DNA from: Haloarcula sp. | GTDB lineage: Archaea; Halobacteriota; Halobacteria; Halobacteriales; Haloarculaceae | Assembly (NCBI GenBank): GCA_028275075.1 | Contig: JAQCNK010000250.1 | Location: 1 to 6,302, forward strand | Direction: 5' to 3' | DNA length: 6,302 nucleotides | Part shown: positions 1-4,893 of the stretch, in pieces | How the letters are laid out: each line of letters opens with the position of its first letter | How positions within the stretch are numbered: position 1 is the first letter of the stretch | Notes under the pieces: model-generated | Told to the model about the DNA's origin: nothing | Databases searched by the model: none | The model's input: the letters and a program-made list of their open reading frames with translations, nothing else | Program-made: the position numbers and the translations under genes

Positions 1-183
1 GAACTGCCCGACGAGGTCGTCACATACTGCAAGATGGGGCAGACATCCTATGCCGCCGGTCGCCTCCTCGAACAGCACGGTATCGACGCAGCGAGCCTGA
101 GTGGCGGCTACGCACTCTACGACGCTGTCCAGCGCGACCGGGAGGCCCGGGCCGACCCGCCGTTGGTCGCCGGCGACGACTGA
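1..183 (+). CDS. C-terminal rhodanese domain of a sulfurtransferase or CoA-disulfide-reductase-like flavoprotein (5' end outside window)
   Basis: Frame 1 is open from the first base to a TGA at 181-183 and gives 60 residues. Cys10 opens a rhodanese active-site loop (C-K-M-G-Q-T-S), which would carry the persulfide. It is followed by a helix and the strand-turn 'LSGGY' with Tyr at 37. In established families, 'LSGGY' after the catalytic loop is typical of the rhodanese domain fused to the C terminus of CoA-disulfide reductases and NADH oxidases (FAD/NAD(P)H enzymes that reduce CoA disulfides or polysulfide). That parent is therefore inferred, but the flavoprotein part lies outside the window. 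A single-domain thiosulfate sulfurtransferase is the alternative. The last 16 or so residues are a charged tail. The next gene is on the same strand 126 bp downstream with its own apparent control sites, so co-transcription is not indicated. Confidence 0.8.
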   Translation, partial: ELPDEVVTYCKMGQTSYAAGRLLEQHGIDAASLSGGYALYDAVQRDREARADPPLVAGDD

Positions 184-257
184 TATTAACATTGACGTGC
201 GTTCCGGTGACATATATTGGTCCGAACGTACAGCCACCAGTATGTGACGGGGCGGCG

Positions 258-271
258 TTGTCACTCGACAA
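258..271. promoter_or_regulatory. Inverted repeat TTGTC-ACTC-GACAA, site 1 (putative operator)
   Basis: This is a perfect 5+5 bp inverted repeat with a 4-bp spacer. Its centre lies about 45 bp upstream of the ATG of the 74-aa membrane protein gene. The same repeat recurs at 4493-4506 and 4761-4776. Sites 1 and 3 also share the flank, reading TTGTCAC-NN-GACAAGTCC. The position is just upstream of where a TATA box of a leaderless transcript starting at 310 would be (about 283), where the sequence is only weakly TATA-like. That arrangement would suit an activator. An alternative AT-rich box at 211-218 would place the site downstream of a start point, which would suit a repressor. The regulator is unknown. 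Confidence 0.6.
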
Positions 272-290
272 GTCCAGATGTAGGCTTTTC

Positions 291-304
291 CAGTGTTAAC
301 ACTG
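291..304. repeat. Perfect 14-bp palindrome CAGTGTTAACACTG
   Basis: The sequence reads identically on both strands and ends 5 bp before the ATG at 310. A dimeric regulator bound here would cover the transcription start or the start codon of the 74-aa gene. A perfect 14-mer palindrome is expected by chance somewhere in a window this size with a probability of a few tenths. Only its placement makes it worth listing. Confidence 0.35.
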
Positions 305-309
305 CTTGT

Positions 310-534
310 ATGTCTCTTCGTGTCCCAGTCAAACGTCGGCTTCTGGGCTGTCGCCTCTGTTTGCCGGCGCTGTTTACGGCCGGTATCGCTGCCACCGCAA
401 TCGTAGTCGGGCTACTGACCGACGACATGGTGACGGCCCTCGGAGCACTCCTGCTCGTCCCCAGTGCGATACTGCTCTTTGCGATCGGTCTCCGACGGGA
501 GAACACCGCGCTATCGGACCGGCGGACGAGCTGA
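310..534 (+). CDS. Small two-helix membrane protein, function unknown (74 aa)
   Basis: I do not recognise this protein. It starts with a short basic N terminus (Arg/Lys at residues 4-10) that contains a CxxC pair (Cys14, Cys17) at the edge of the first membrane segment. Two hydrophobic segments follow, at roughly residues 16-38 and 43-63, separated by a short acidic turn (T-D-D). The tail is basic and polar. By the positive-inside rule both termini would be cytosolic. The frame extends upstream to a TTG at 217, but those residues are not hydrophobic and would run through both inverted repeats, so the ATG at 310 is preferred. There is no Shine-Dalgarno, which fits a leaderless transcript. The gene shares an operator-like repeat with the cydA region, so a link to respiration is possible but only inferred. 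The CxxC could bind metal or form a disulfide, but it could also be chance. The gene converges on the ZIP transporter gene. Confidence 0.6.
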   Translation: MSLRVPVKRRLLGCRLCLPALFTAGIAATAIVVGLLTDDMVTALGALLLVPSAILLFAIGLRRENTALSDRRTS

Positions 535-619
535 CCGGTGATTGATCGAAACGAACCGAAAAGTCAGACGGTGCTGCGTCCGGAGTCGAGAACTGTTGTG
601 GTCCGGCACAGCGTCAGTA

Positions 620-1594
620 TCAGATGTACAACAGCGGCACCATCACTGCAACCCCGACGGTGATTCCACCTGCGAGTGCTCGGTAGCCGCTGTCCTGAAG
701 CTCGGCGCCGGTCCTGAGGGCTTCGGGAATGAACTCCGTGACGACCAGATAGATCATCGCACCCGCAGCGAACCCAAAGCCGAAGGGCAGGAACGACTCG
801 GCCCAGGTCACGAAGGCGAACGCGATAGCGGCCCCGATAGGCTGGGGGAGGCTCGAGAACACTGCTGCACCGACCATACGCCACTTCGACAGCCCCATCG
901 CACGCATCGGTATCGCGATTGCAGTGCCTTCTGGGATGTTGTGGATCGAGATTGCGACCGTCATAAATACGGCCAGGACCGGGATTGCGGCACCGAACAC
1001 AGTTATACCGCCGGTAAACCCAAGCTCCGCAAACGAGACGCCTACAGCGACTCCTTCGGGGAAACTGTGGACGGTGAGGATACCGAGGATCAACACTAGC
1101 GTTTTGAGATCGCCATCGGCAAACGCCTTCGCTTCCAGCCGGTGGTCGTCCTGTATATCGCTGTCTGCGGTCGTCGTTAGCTCATCGTCGCCACCTACAT
1201 CCTGAGAGCCGCCGGTACGGTCGGTGCCAGCACCGCTCTCACGTTGGGCGTCTCCGTGACTGCTCGCAGTATTGTCGCCCGCTCCGATATCAATTCGGTC
1301 AAGCAGGCGATCGGACGCCTCCACCAGAACGACGCCGGTCAGGAGGCCACCGATCATCAGCGTCGGAATCCCTCCAGCGGTGTACTGCAGTCCCTCACCG
1401 ATCAGCCCGAACAGCGACGCTGCCACCATGATACCGGATGCGATCCCCCAGAGCGCGACGTTCCAGCGGTCGCTGAACTCCTCGATAAAAAAGAACGGGA
1501 TTGCCCCTAAACCAGTGGCCAGCGCAGTGACCAGCCCAGCTATAAACACGAGCGCGATATGACTGACGAGTACCATACAAAATATCTGCCTCAT
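620..1594 (-). CDS. ZIP-family divalent metal transporter (GufA/ZupT-like), 324 aa
   Basis: This is an integral membrane transporter that by family knowledge moves Zn, Fe or Mn ions into the cytosol. About eight hydrophobic segments are visible. The two ZIP signature helices carry H-S-F-P-E-G at residues 176-181 and H-N-I-P-E-G at 218-223; these His and Glu residues form the binuclear metal site of the family. The 'QPIGA' of the next helix and the 'FAAGAMIYLVVTEFIPE' stretch near residue 275 are typical of the GufA-type branch. A loop of about 65 residues between helices 3 and 4 (roughly 93-162) is rich in Asp, Gly, Ser and Thr and has few His, unlike the His-rich loop of eukaryotic ZIPs. I chose the ATG at 1594 because a TATA-like box lies about 30 bp upstream. 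The ATG at 1576 (318 aa) also gives a normal first helix, and a TTG at 1600 is less likely. A DtxR-like operator abuts the promoter. The gene lies downstream of the cyd operon on the same strand but has its own promoter region. Confidence 0.9.
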   Translation of the reverse strand: MRQIFCMVLVSHIALVFIAGLVTALATGLGAIPFFFIEEFSDRWNVALWGIASGIMVAASLFGLIGEGLQYTAGGIPTLMIGGLLTGVVLVEASDRLLDRIDIGAGDNTASSHGDAQRESGAGTDRTGGSQDVGGDDELTTTADSDIQDDHRLEAKAFADGDLKTLVLILGILTVHSFPEGVAVGVSFAELGFTGGITVFGAAIPVLAVFMTVAISIHNIPEGTAIAIPMRAMGLSKWRMVGAAVFSSLPQPIGAAIAFAFVTWAESFLPFGFGFAAGAMIYLVVTEFIPEALRTGAELQDSGYRALAGGITVGVAVMVPLLYI

Positions 1595-1615
1595 AGGCAA
1601 AAGAACCTTTTCTTA

Positions 1616-1630
1616 TTAGAAAATATTATT
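1616..1630 (-). promoter_or_regulatory. TATA-like promoter element of the ZIP transporter gene
   Basis: This is the most AT-rich stretch of the window. On the minus strand it reads AATAATATTTTCTAA. Its centre lies about 30 bp upstream of the ATG at 1594, the spacing expected for a haloarchaeal TATA box feeding a leaderless or very short leader transcript. Confidence 0.5.
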
Positions 1631-1645
1631 TTGGTAAGCCTAAAA
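1629..1645. promoter_or_regulatory. DtxR/SirR-like metal-regulator operator upstream of the ZIP gene
   Basis: On the minus strand this reads TTTTAGGCTTACCAAAA. The core TTAGGCTTACCAAA matches 12 of 14 positions of the palindrome TTAGGCTAACCTAA, which resembles the TTAGG...CCTAA operators bound by DtxR-family iron and manganese repressors. Haloarchaea carry such regulators (SirR, Idr). The site sits directly upstream of, and touches, the TATA-like box of a metal transporter gene, where binding would interfere with TBP/TFB. The functional assignment is inference from motif and context. The regulator gene itself is not in the window. Confidence 0.5.
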
Positions 1646-1750
1646 CAGATTTCGGACATCTGGACGGAACGGCGTAGCCGAGCGGAACCTCCACAGTTCA
1701 CACGCACACTTCGTGCATGGTGTCGCGAGTTGAACGTGGCGTATTACCAC

Positions 1751-1969
1751 TCACTGACGCCCGGCGAGGCGTCGCTGTATCAGTTTGTCCACATTGTACA
1801 GCAACGCGCCGACGGAAGCCAGAACCGTCGCCAGATAGACGATTAACTGTGGTGGCCCGGAGGCCACCCCGCCCAGTGCCGCGCCCAGAAAGCCGACGGC
1901 GATAACTTCCACCCAGGTGACGACAATGCGCGAGAACAGCCAGGTCCCCGGTGCCCTATCTGCGGCCAC
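1751..1969 (-). CDS. Small two-helix membrane protein, third gene of the cyd operon (72 aa, GTG start)
   Basis: I do not recognise the family. The reading frame is easily missed because a long shadow frame inside cydB runs into it. The real start is a GTG at 1969-1967, two nucleotides after the cydB TGA. It is preceded by GAGGAGG at 1986-1980 with 10 nt spacing, the clearest Shine-Dalgarno in the window. The product has a short N terminus (A-A-D-R-A-P-G), a first hydrophobic segment at about residues 11-34 containing a Glu (E21) and two Trp (W10, W19), a G-P-P turn at about 38-40, a second segment at about 41-57, and a short basic tail (K62, R66, R67, R71). Position and coupling imply co-synthesis with CydA and CydB. 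Bacterial bd oxidases have small extra subunits (CydX, CydS, CydH), but those have one helix, so this is a functional analogue at most. An assembly or unrelated role is possible. Confidence 0.75.
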   Translation of the reverse strand: MAADRAPGTWLFSRIVVTWVEVIAVGFLGAALGGVASGPPQLIVYLATVLASVGALLYNVDKLIQRRLAGRQ

Positions 1970-1971
1970 GG

Positions 1972-2973
1972 TCAGTACGCCTCCTCGGGTGAGATGGGAC
2001 CGCTGAAGGCCGAGTACAGTACGACAAAGTAGATTGCCACCAGCGGCAACAGCAGCGAGGCCCCAATGGTCATCAGATTCAGCGGCAGCGTCGAGACGAT
2101 AGTGTCTCGCACTGTTGCCTCCGTCGCAGGGTCGATTGCGGGGTACATCAGTATCGCGACAACGGCGACCAGCCCGTAGGTCAGCACCGCCGCCGCTCCG
2201 AGGGCATAGAGGCTCTGCTCGCGCCGCAACGCCACGACGTATCCCGCCGCAAGCCCGATAGAGGCCAAGACGAGTGCGACGATAGCGGGGTCCAGCAACG
2301 CCCCAAGTCCGCCGGGCAACCGCATGGCGAGGACGGCCAGCGTGACGACGACGGCCAGCAGGTAACCCACCGTCGCCGCCGTCCCGTACGTCGTCACCGC
2401 CTCGGGCAACCGCTCGCTGCCTTTCAGTTGCAGAAACGCCGCCCCAGAGACGACGGTCAACAGCGTCACTGTGACCCCGACGACGAGGCCGACGAGCGTC
2501 AGCGATCGGCCACTGCCGACAAGCCAGTTCCCGGCGAACGCGCCCAGCAGAAACGGCGCGAGGACGCTCCCGGCGACGAACGCTCGTCCCCACCACCGTT
2601 GCCACGCTTTGTCGTGGCGCTGTTCGTACATCTCCGGGGCGAGTCCGCGGAGGATGAGCGCACCCAGAATGCCGAACATCAGCAGGTAATGCCGGCTGAA
2701 CAAGCCGGCGTACGCCGGCGGGAACGCGGCGAACAGGGCCCCGCCGAAGACGACCAGCCACACCTCGTTACCGTCCCAGAACGGCCCGATAGCGGCCAGT
2801 ACGGTTTCGCGCTCATCGTCCGTCTCCAGCAGCGCGAATATCGCACCGGCCCCGAAATCGAACCCGTCGAGAAAGAGGAACGTGGCCAGCATGGTAAATA
2901 TTAGCCCGAACCACAGCTCCGGGAGCGGCAGACCAAACAGCGGGCCGGCCGCAAGCGAGTCGACGCTAGTCAT
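1972..2973 (-). CDS. cydB: Cytochrome bd quinol oxidase subunit II (CydB), 333 aa
   Basis: CydB is the second core subunit of the membrane-bound bd oxidase, which oxidises quinol (menaquinol in haloarchaea) and reduces O2 to water. Conserved family blocks are visible in order: DGFDFGAGA at about residues 36-44 (D39 corresponds to E. coli D29), PFWDGNEVWL at about 64-73 (D67 corresponds to D58), GGALFAAFPPAYA, the 'YPAIDP' segment, and 'LPLNLMTIG' near the C terminus. About eight hydrophobic segments are present. At 333 residues it is shorter than the E. coli protein (379). I chose the ATG at 2973, which overlaps the cydA stop by 8 bp; an in-frame ATG at 2985 would add four residues. The C terminus (SPEEAY) carries the Shine-Dalgarno of the next gene. 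The gene is part of cydA-cydB-72 aa, transcribed from the cydA promoter. Confidence 0.96.
   Translation of the reverse strand: MTSVDSLAAGPLFGLPLPELWFGLIFTMLATFLFLDGFDFGAGAIFALLETDDERETVLAAIGPFWDGNEVWLVVFGGALFAAFPPAYAGLFSRHYLLMFGILGALILRGLAPEMYEQRHDKAWQRWWGRAFVAGSVLAPFLLGAFAGNWLVGSGRSLTLVGLVVGVTVTLLTVVSGAAFLQLKGSERLPEAVTTYGTAATVGYLLAVVVTLAVLAMRLPGGLGALLDPAIVALVLASIGLAAGYVVALRREQSLYALGAAAVLTYGLVAVVAILMYPAIDPATEATVRDTIVSTLPLNLMTIGASLLLPLVAIYFVVLYSAFSGPISPEEAY
1980..1986 (-). promoter_or_regulatory. Strong Shine-Dalgarno for the 72-aa gene
   Basis: The minus strand reads GAGGAGG and lies inside the last codons of cydB, 10 nt before the GTG at 1969. Most other starts in this window lack a Shine-Dalgarno, so this one fixes the GTG start and indicates translational re-initiation within the operon mRNA. 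Confidence 0.75.
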
Positions 2974-4420
2974 CGTCAACCCCATCGGGAGTCGGCTGAC
3001 TCGGAGTCGGACCCGGTTCGGAAGTCAGCGTGTCAGCTTGTACTGAACGGAGTTCGTCGCGGCTCGGCGGGCCGTTCCGGATAATCCGCCAAATGACGTA
3101 GGTGTACAGTCCGAGTAACGCGGTGTAGACGCCAACAAACCCAACGAGCGTAATAGTGGCCTCGGTACCAGTAAGACCCGGCGAGACGCCCTCGCTGGTC
3201 CGCATCACCCCCTGGATGACCCACGGCTGGCGACCGACCTCCGTGACAATCCAGCCCAGTTCGACGGCGAGGATTCCCAACAGGGACGACCCCATCAGCG
3301 CTTTGTGTAGCAGACCGTCCTCGAGCAACTGACCCTTGTACCAGCGGTAGCCGCCCCAGAACGCAAGCAGGATGAACCAGAAGCCCAGTCCGACCATTGC
3401 GCGGAACGCCCAGAAGACGATAGCGACGGGCGGGGCCTCCGTCTCGAAGGAGTTCAAGCCGCGTATTTCGGCCGTCGGATCACCCCCGCTGGCCAGCCAC
3501 GAGGCGCCGCCAGGTATCCCGATACCGAACAACTCCTTGGCCCGCGGGTCGGTGAAGCCGTCGACGCTCGTCGGCACGGCGACGATGTACTCGGGGACGT
3601 AGGACTCTGTCTCCCAGACGGCTTCCATCGCCGCGAACTTCTGTGGCTGGGTCTCGGCGACGTGGCGGCCGTACATGTCGCCGTGGAGCACCTGCAGCGG
3701 CGCGGTGATGAGCAGGGCGATGAGACCTATCTTCAGCGTCGCCTCCCAGAACTGGGGGTTCTCGACGGGGTACCCCCAGACGTGGTGTCGGAACACGTAG
3801 TAGGCGCCCACGCCGGCCATGAACAGTGCAACCGACTCGACGGCCGCGTTCTGCATGTGGACGAACATGTAGCTGAATCGGGGGTTGAAATATGCGGCCA
3901 TCGGGTCGACGAGGTGGACAATAGTCTGGCCGTTCTCCGTCGCGAGTTCATAGCCACGGGGGGTCTGCATCCACGAATTCGCGATGAGAATCCACACGGC
4001 AGAGAGCCAGGTTCCGAGTCCGACGGCGATACTGGAAACGAAGTACAGTTTGTCACCGACGCGGTCCCGGCCGAAGACGAACACGCCGAGGAAGGTCGCC
4101 TCCAGCATGAACGCCATCATCCCCTCGACGGCCAGGGGCCCGCCGAACAGCTCGCCCGCGGCGGTCGAGAACGCGGCGAAGTTCGTCCCGAACTCGAACT
4201 CGAGGACGATGCCGGTCACGGTGCCGACAACGAACGAGATGGCGAATATCTTGGTCCAGAACCGACGCAACTGTTCGTATATCGGCTCGCCAGTCCGGAT
4301 GTCCTTCCACGTGAAGTAGATGAGAAAGGGGGCAAGCCCCATGCTCATCACCGGGAAGATGATGTGAACAATGGTCGTCACGGCGAACTGGAGCCGACTG
4401 GCGATGACTGGGTCAATCAT
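2966..4420 (-). CDS. cydA: Cytochrome bd quinol oxidase subunit I (CydA), 484 aa, short Q-loop type
   Basis: CydA is the haem-bearing and quinol-binding subunit of the bd oxidase. From the ATG at 4420 the key residues fall at or near E. coli numbers: H19 in SRLQF...H, E74, E99 and E107 (high-spin haem site and proton path), and E394 in EVGRQPW (GRQPW at 396-400, equivalent to E445 onwards). H188 and M342 are the likely haem b558 pair. K261 and E266 in 'QKFAAMEAVWETE' match the Q-loop K252 and E257. The distance from K261 to M342 is 81 residues against 141 in E. coli, so this is the short Q-loop form. About nine membrane helices are visible, with a Pro/Asp-rich C-terminal tail. An upstream TTG at 4471 would add 17 residues, but it breaks the H19 register and lies before the likely transcription start. 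No Shine-Dalgarno is seen. No cydC or cydD is nearby. Confidence 0.97.
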   Translation of the reverse strand: MIDPVIASRLQFAVTTIVHIIFPVMSMGLAPFLIYFTWKDIRTGEPIYEQLRRFWTKIFAISFVVGTVTGIVLEFEFGTNFAAFSTAAGELFGGPLAVEGMMAFMLEATFLGVFVFGRDRVGDKLYFVSSIAVGLGTWLSAVWILIANSWMQTPRGYELATENGQTIVHLVDPMAAYFNPRFSYMFVHMQNAAVESVALFMAGVGAYYVFRHHVWGYPVENPQFWEATLKIGLIALLITAPLQVLHGDMYGRHVAETQPQKFAAMEAVWETESYVPEYIVAVPTSVDGFTDPRAKELFGIGIPGGASWLASGGDPTAEIRGLNSFETEAPPVAIVFWAFRAMVGLGFWFILLAFWGGYRWYKGQLLEDGLLHKALMGSSLLGILAVELGWIVTEVGRQPWVIQGVMRTSEGVSPGLTGTEATITLVGFVGVYTALLGLYTYVIWRIIRNGPPSRDELRSVQADTLTSEPGPTPSQPTPDGVDDD

Positions 4421-4480
4421 AGTTTCAATCGAACTGACTGCGGGGCGCTGGTCTACGGCGAAGCTAGCCAAGCAGCATCC

Positions 4481-4494
4481 TTAGATTTAATTTT
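4481..4494 (-). promoter_or_regulatory. Promoter (TATA-like box) of the cyd operon
   Basis: The minus strand reads AAAATTAAATCTAA, the best TATA-like sequence in the cydA upstream region, centred near 4488. A start point about 27 bp downstream would fall near 4461. That leaves a leader of roughly 40 nt before the ATG at 4420 and excludes the upstream TTG at 4471. Operator site 2 directly abuts or overlaps the upstream (BRE) edge. Confidence 0.5.
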
Positions 4495-4506
4495 GTCGTG
4501 TGACAA
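4493..4506. promoter_or_regulatory. Inverted repeat TTGTC-GTGT-GACAA, site 2 (putative divergent operator)
   Basis: This is the second copy of the 14-bp inverted repeat. It lies in the 117-bp divergent region between cydA and the 62-aa membrane protein gene. Its centre is about 11-12 bp from the centre of the cydA TATA-like box. It is also about 17 bp from a weaker TATA-like box at 4512-4519 on the other strand. It could therefore control both genes. The architecture (5-bp arms, N4 spacer) is that of FNR-type boxes, whose half-site is TTGAT; the half-site here differs and no CRP/FNR-type protein is seen in the window. Confidence 0.65.
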
Positions 4507-4511
4507 GAGAG

Positions 4512-4519
4512 CGGTTTAC
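4512..4519 (+). promoter_or_regulatory. Weak TATA-like box of the 62-aa gene
   Basis: The sequence CGGTTTAC lies 22-28 bp before the two candidate start codons (4538 and 4544), consistent with a leaderless mRNA. It is less AT-rich than the opposing cydA box, so this promoter may depend on a factor bound at 4493-4506. Confidence 0.35.
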
Positions 4520-4537
4520 TGATCGAGAACCGTTCGT

Positions 4538-4726
4538 ATGTATATGCAGACTCGATGGACGGTCCTCGTACTCGTCGTGCTGGTGACGGCTGTCCTGGTC
4601 GTCCGGGGTGTCGTCGCTATTCAGAACGGTGCGTACAGTACCTTCGGTCGACAGATGGGGGTCGGTGCTATCGTGTTTACGTTCGGCGTCGCGCTGGTCC
4701 GATACTGGGACCAGGTGGGACGATAG
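4538..4726 (+). CDS. Small two-helix membrane protein, divergent from cydA (62 aa)
   Basis: I do not recognise a family. The protein has a very short N terminus, a strongly hydrophobic Val/Leu-rich segment at residues 8-28, a polar loop (Q-N-G-A-Y-S-T-F-G-R-Q, about 29-39), a second segment at about 40-56, and a short W-D-Q-V-G-R tail. The composition and codon pattern fit a real membrane protein, while the opposing frame gives a low-complexity polar product. There are two in-frame ATGs six bases apart, at 4538 and 4544. The second would put operator site 2 at 44.5 bp upstream, matching the 45.5 bp seen at the 74-aa gene, so the start is uncertain. No Shine-Dalgarno is present. The shared divergent operator suggests co-regulation with the bd oxidase; the function is unknown. 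Confidence 0.7.
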   Translation: MYMQTRWTVLVLVVLVTAVLVVRGVVAIQNGAYSTFGRQMGVGAIVFTFGVALVRYWDQVGR

Positions 4727-4760
4727 CCGCCGTCTCCCGACTTCCGGAGTCGGTCTCCTG

Positions 4761-4776
4761 CTTGTCACGAGACAAG
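4761..4776. promoter_or_regulatory. Inverted repeat CTTGTC-ACGA-GACAAG, site 3 (putative operator)
   Basis: This is the third copy and has the longest perfect arms (6 bp). It lies 35 bp after the 62-aa gene and about 118 bp before the kinase start. It shares the downstream TCC with site 1. It is too far from the kinase start to sit beside the apparent kinase TATA box, so its target is unclear. The alternatives are a second kinase promoter (AT-rich TACACATAG at 4783-4791) or an RNA hairpin with a 6-bp stem and 4-nt loop at the 3' end of the 62-aa transcript. Recurrence with an identical spacer favours a protein-binding site. Confidence 0.5.
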
Positions 4777-4848
4777 TCCGAGTACACATAGATTGGGAAC
4801 GTACAGTGTGAGGGGGCCGGTACGGTAGCCACAGCGGGAGAGAATAGA

Positions 4849-4858
4849 TTACAAATAA
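4849..4858 (+). promoter_or_regulatory. TATA-like box of the histidine kinase gene
   Basis: The sequence TTACAAATAA is centred about 40 bp before the GTG at 4894, predicting a start point near 4880 and a leader of about 14 nt. A second AT-rich stretch (4875-4888) lies closer, but it is too near the GTG to serve as the TATA box of a transcript that includes it. Confidence 0.35.
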
Positions 4859-4893
4859 CTGCCGGTTACAAGCGCTAATAAACTAAAGACACC

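Noticed and set aside
217..309. Upstream extension of the 74-aa gene to a TTG at 217
   Set aside because: It would translate through the inverted repeat at 258-271 and the palindrome at 291-304 and adds a non-hydrophobic, Ser/Thr/His-containing segment; the ATG at 310 is better.
535..619. Possible terminator between the convergent 74-aa and ZIP genes
   Set aside because: I found no convincing stem or T-run; only short GC-rich near-repeats (TCCGGA, GTCCGGC) are present.
1559..1846. Plus-strand frame of 95 codons across the ZIP promoter and the 72-aa gene
   Set aside because: It is antisense to well-supported features, resembles no family I know, and crosses the AT-rich promoter of the ZIP gene.
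2704..2719. Perfect 16-bp palindrome GCCGGCGTACGCCGGC
   Set aside because: It lies inside the conserved P-P-A-Y-A-G coding block of cydB and is made of GC-rich codons; coding constraint explains it.
1751..2761. Long minus-strand frame of 336 codons overlapping cydB
   Set aside because: Most of it is an Arg-rich shadow of cydB in another frame; only its last 72 codons, from the GTG at 1969, are a credible gene.
3662..4522. Plus-strand frame of 286 codons antisense to cydA
   Set aside because: The product is His/Glu/Asp/Gly-rich without domains and mirrors the highly conserved cydA frame; long antisense frames are normal in GC-rich DNA.
4487..4789. Minus-strand frame of 100 codons opposite the 62-aa gene
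   Set aside because: The product is polar low-complexity sequence, while the plus frame gives two clean membrane helices and has a promoter-like context.
224..4806. Ten-base repeat GAACGTACAG at 224-233 and 4797-4806, each near a TTGTC-N4-GACAA site and preceded by ATTGG
   Set aside because: The distance and order relative to the operator differ between the two loci and there is no copy at the cydA site, so chance cannot be excluded.
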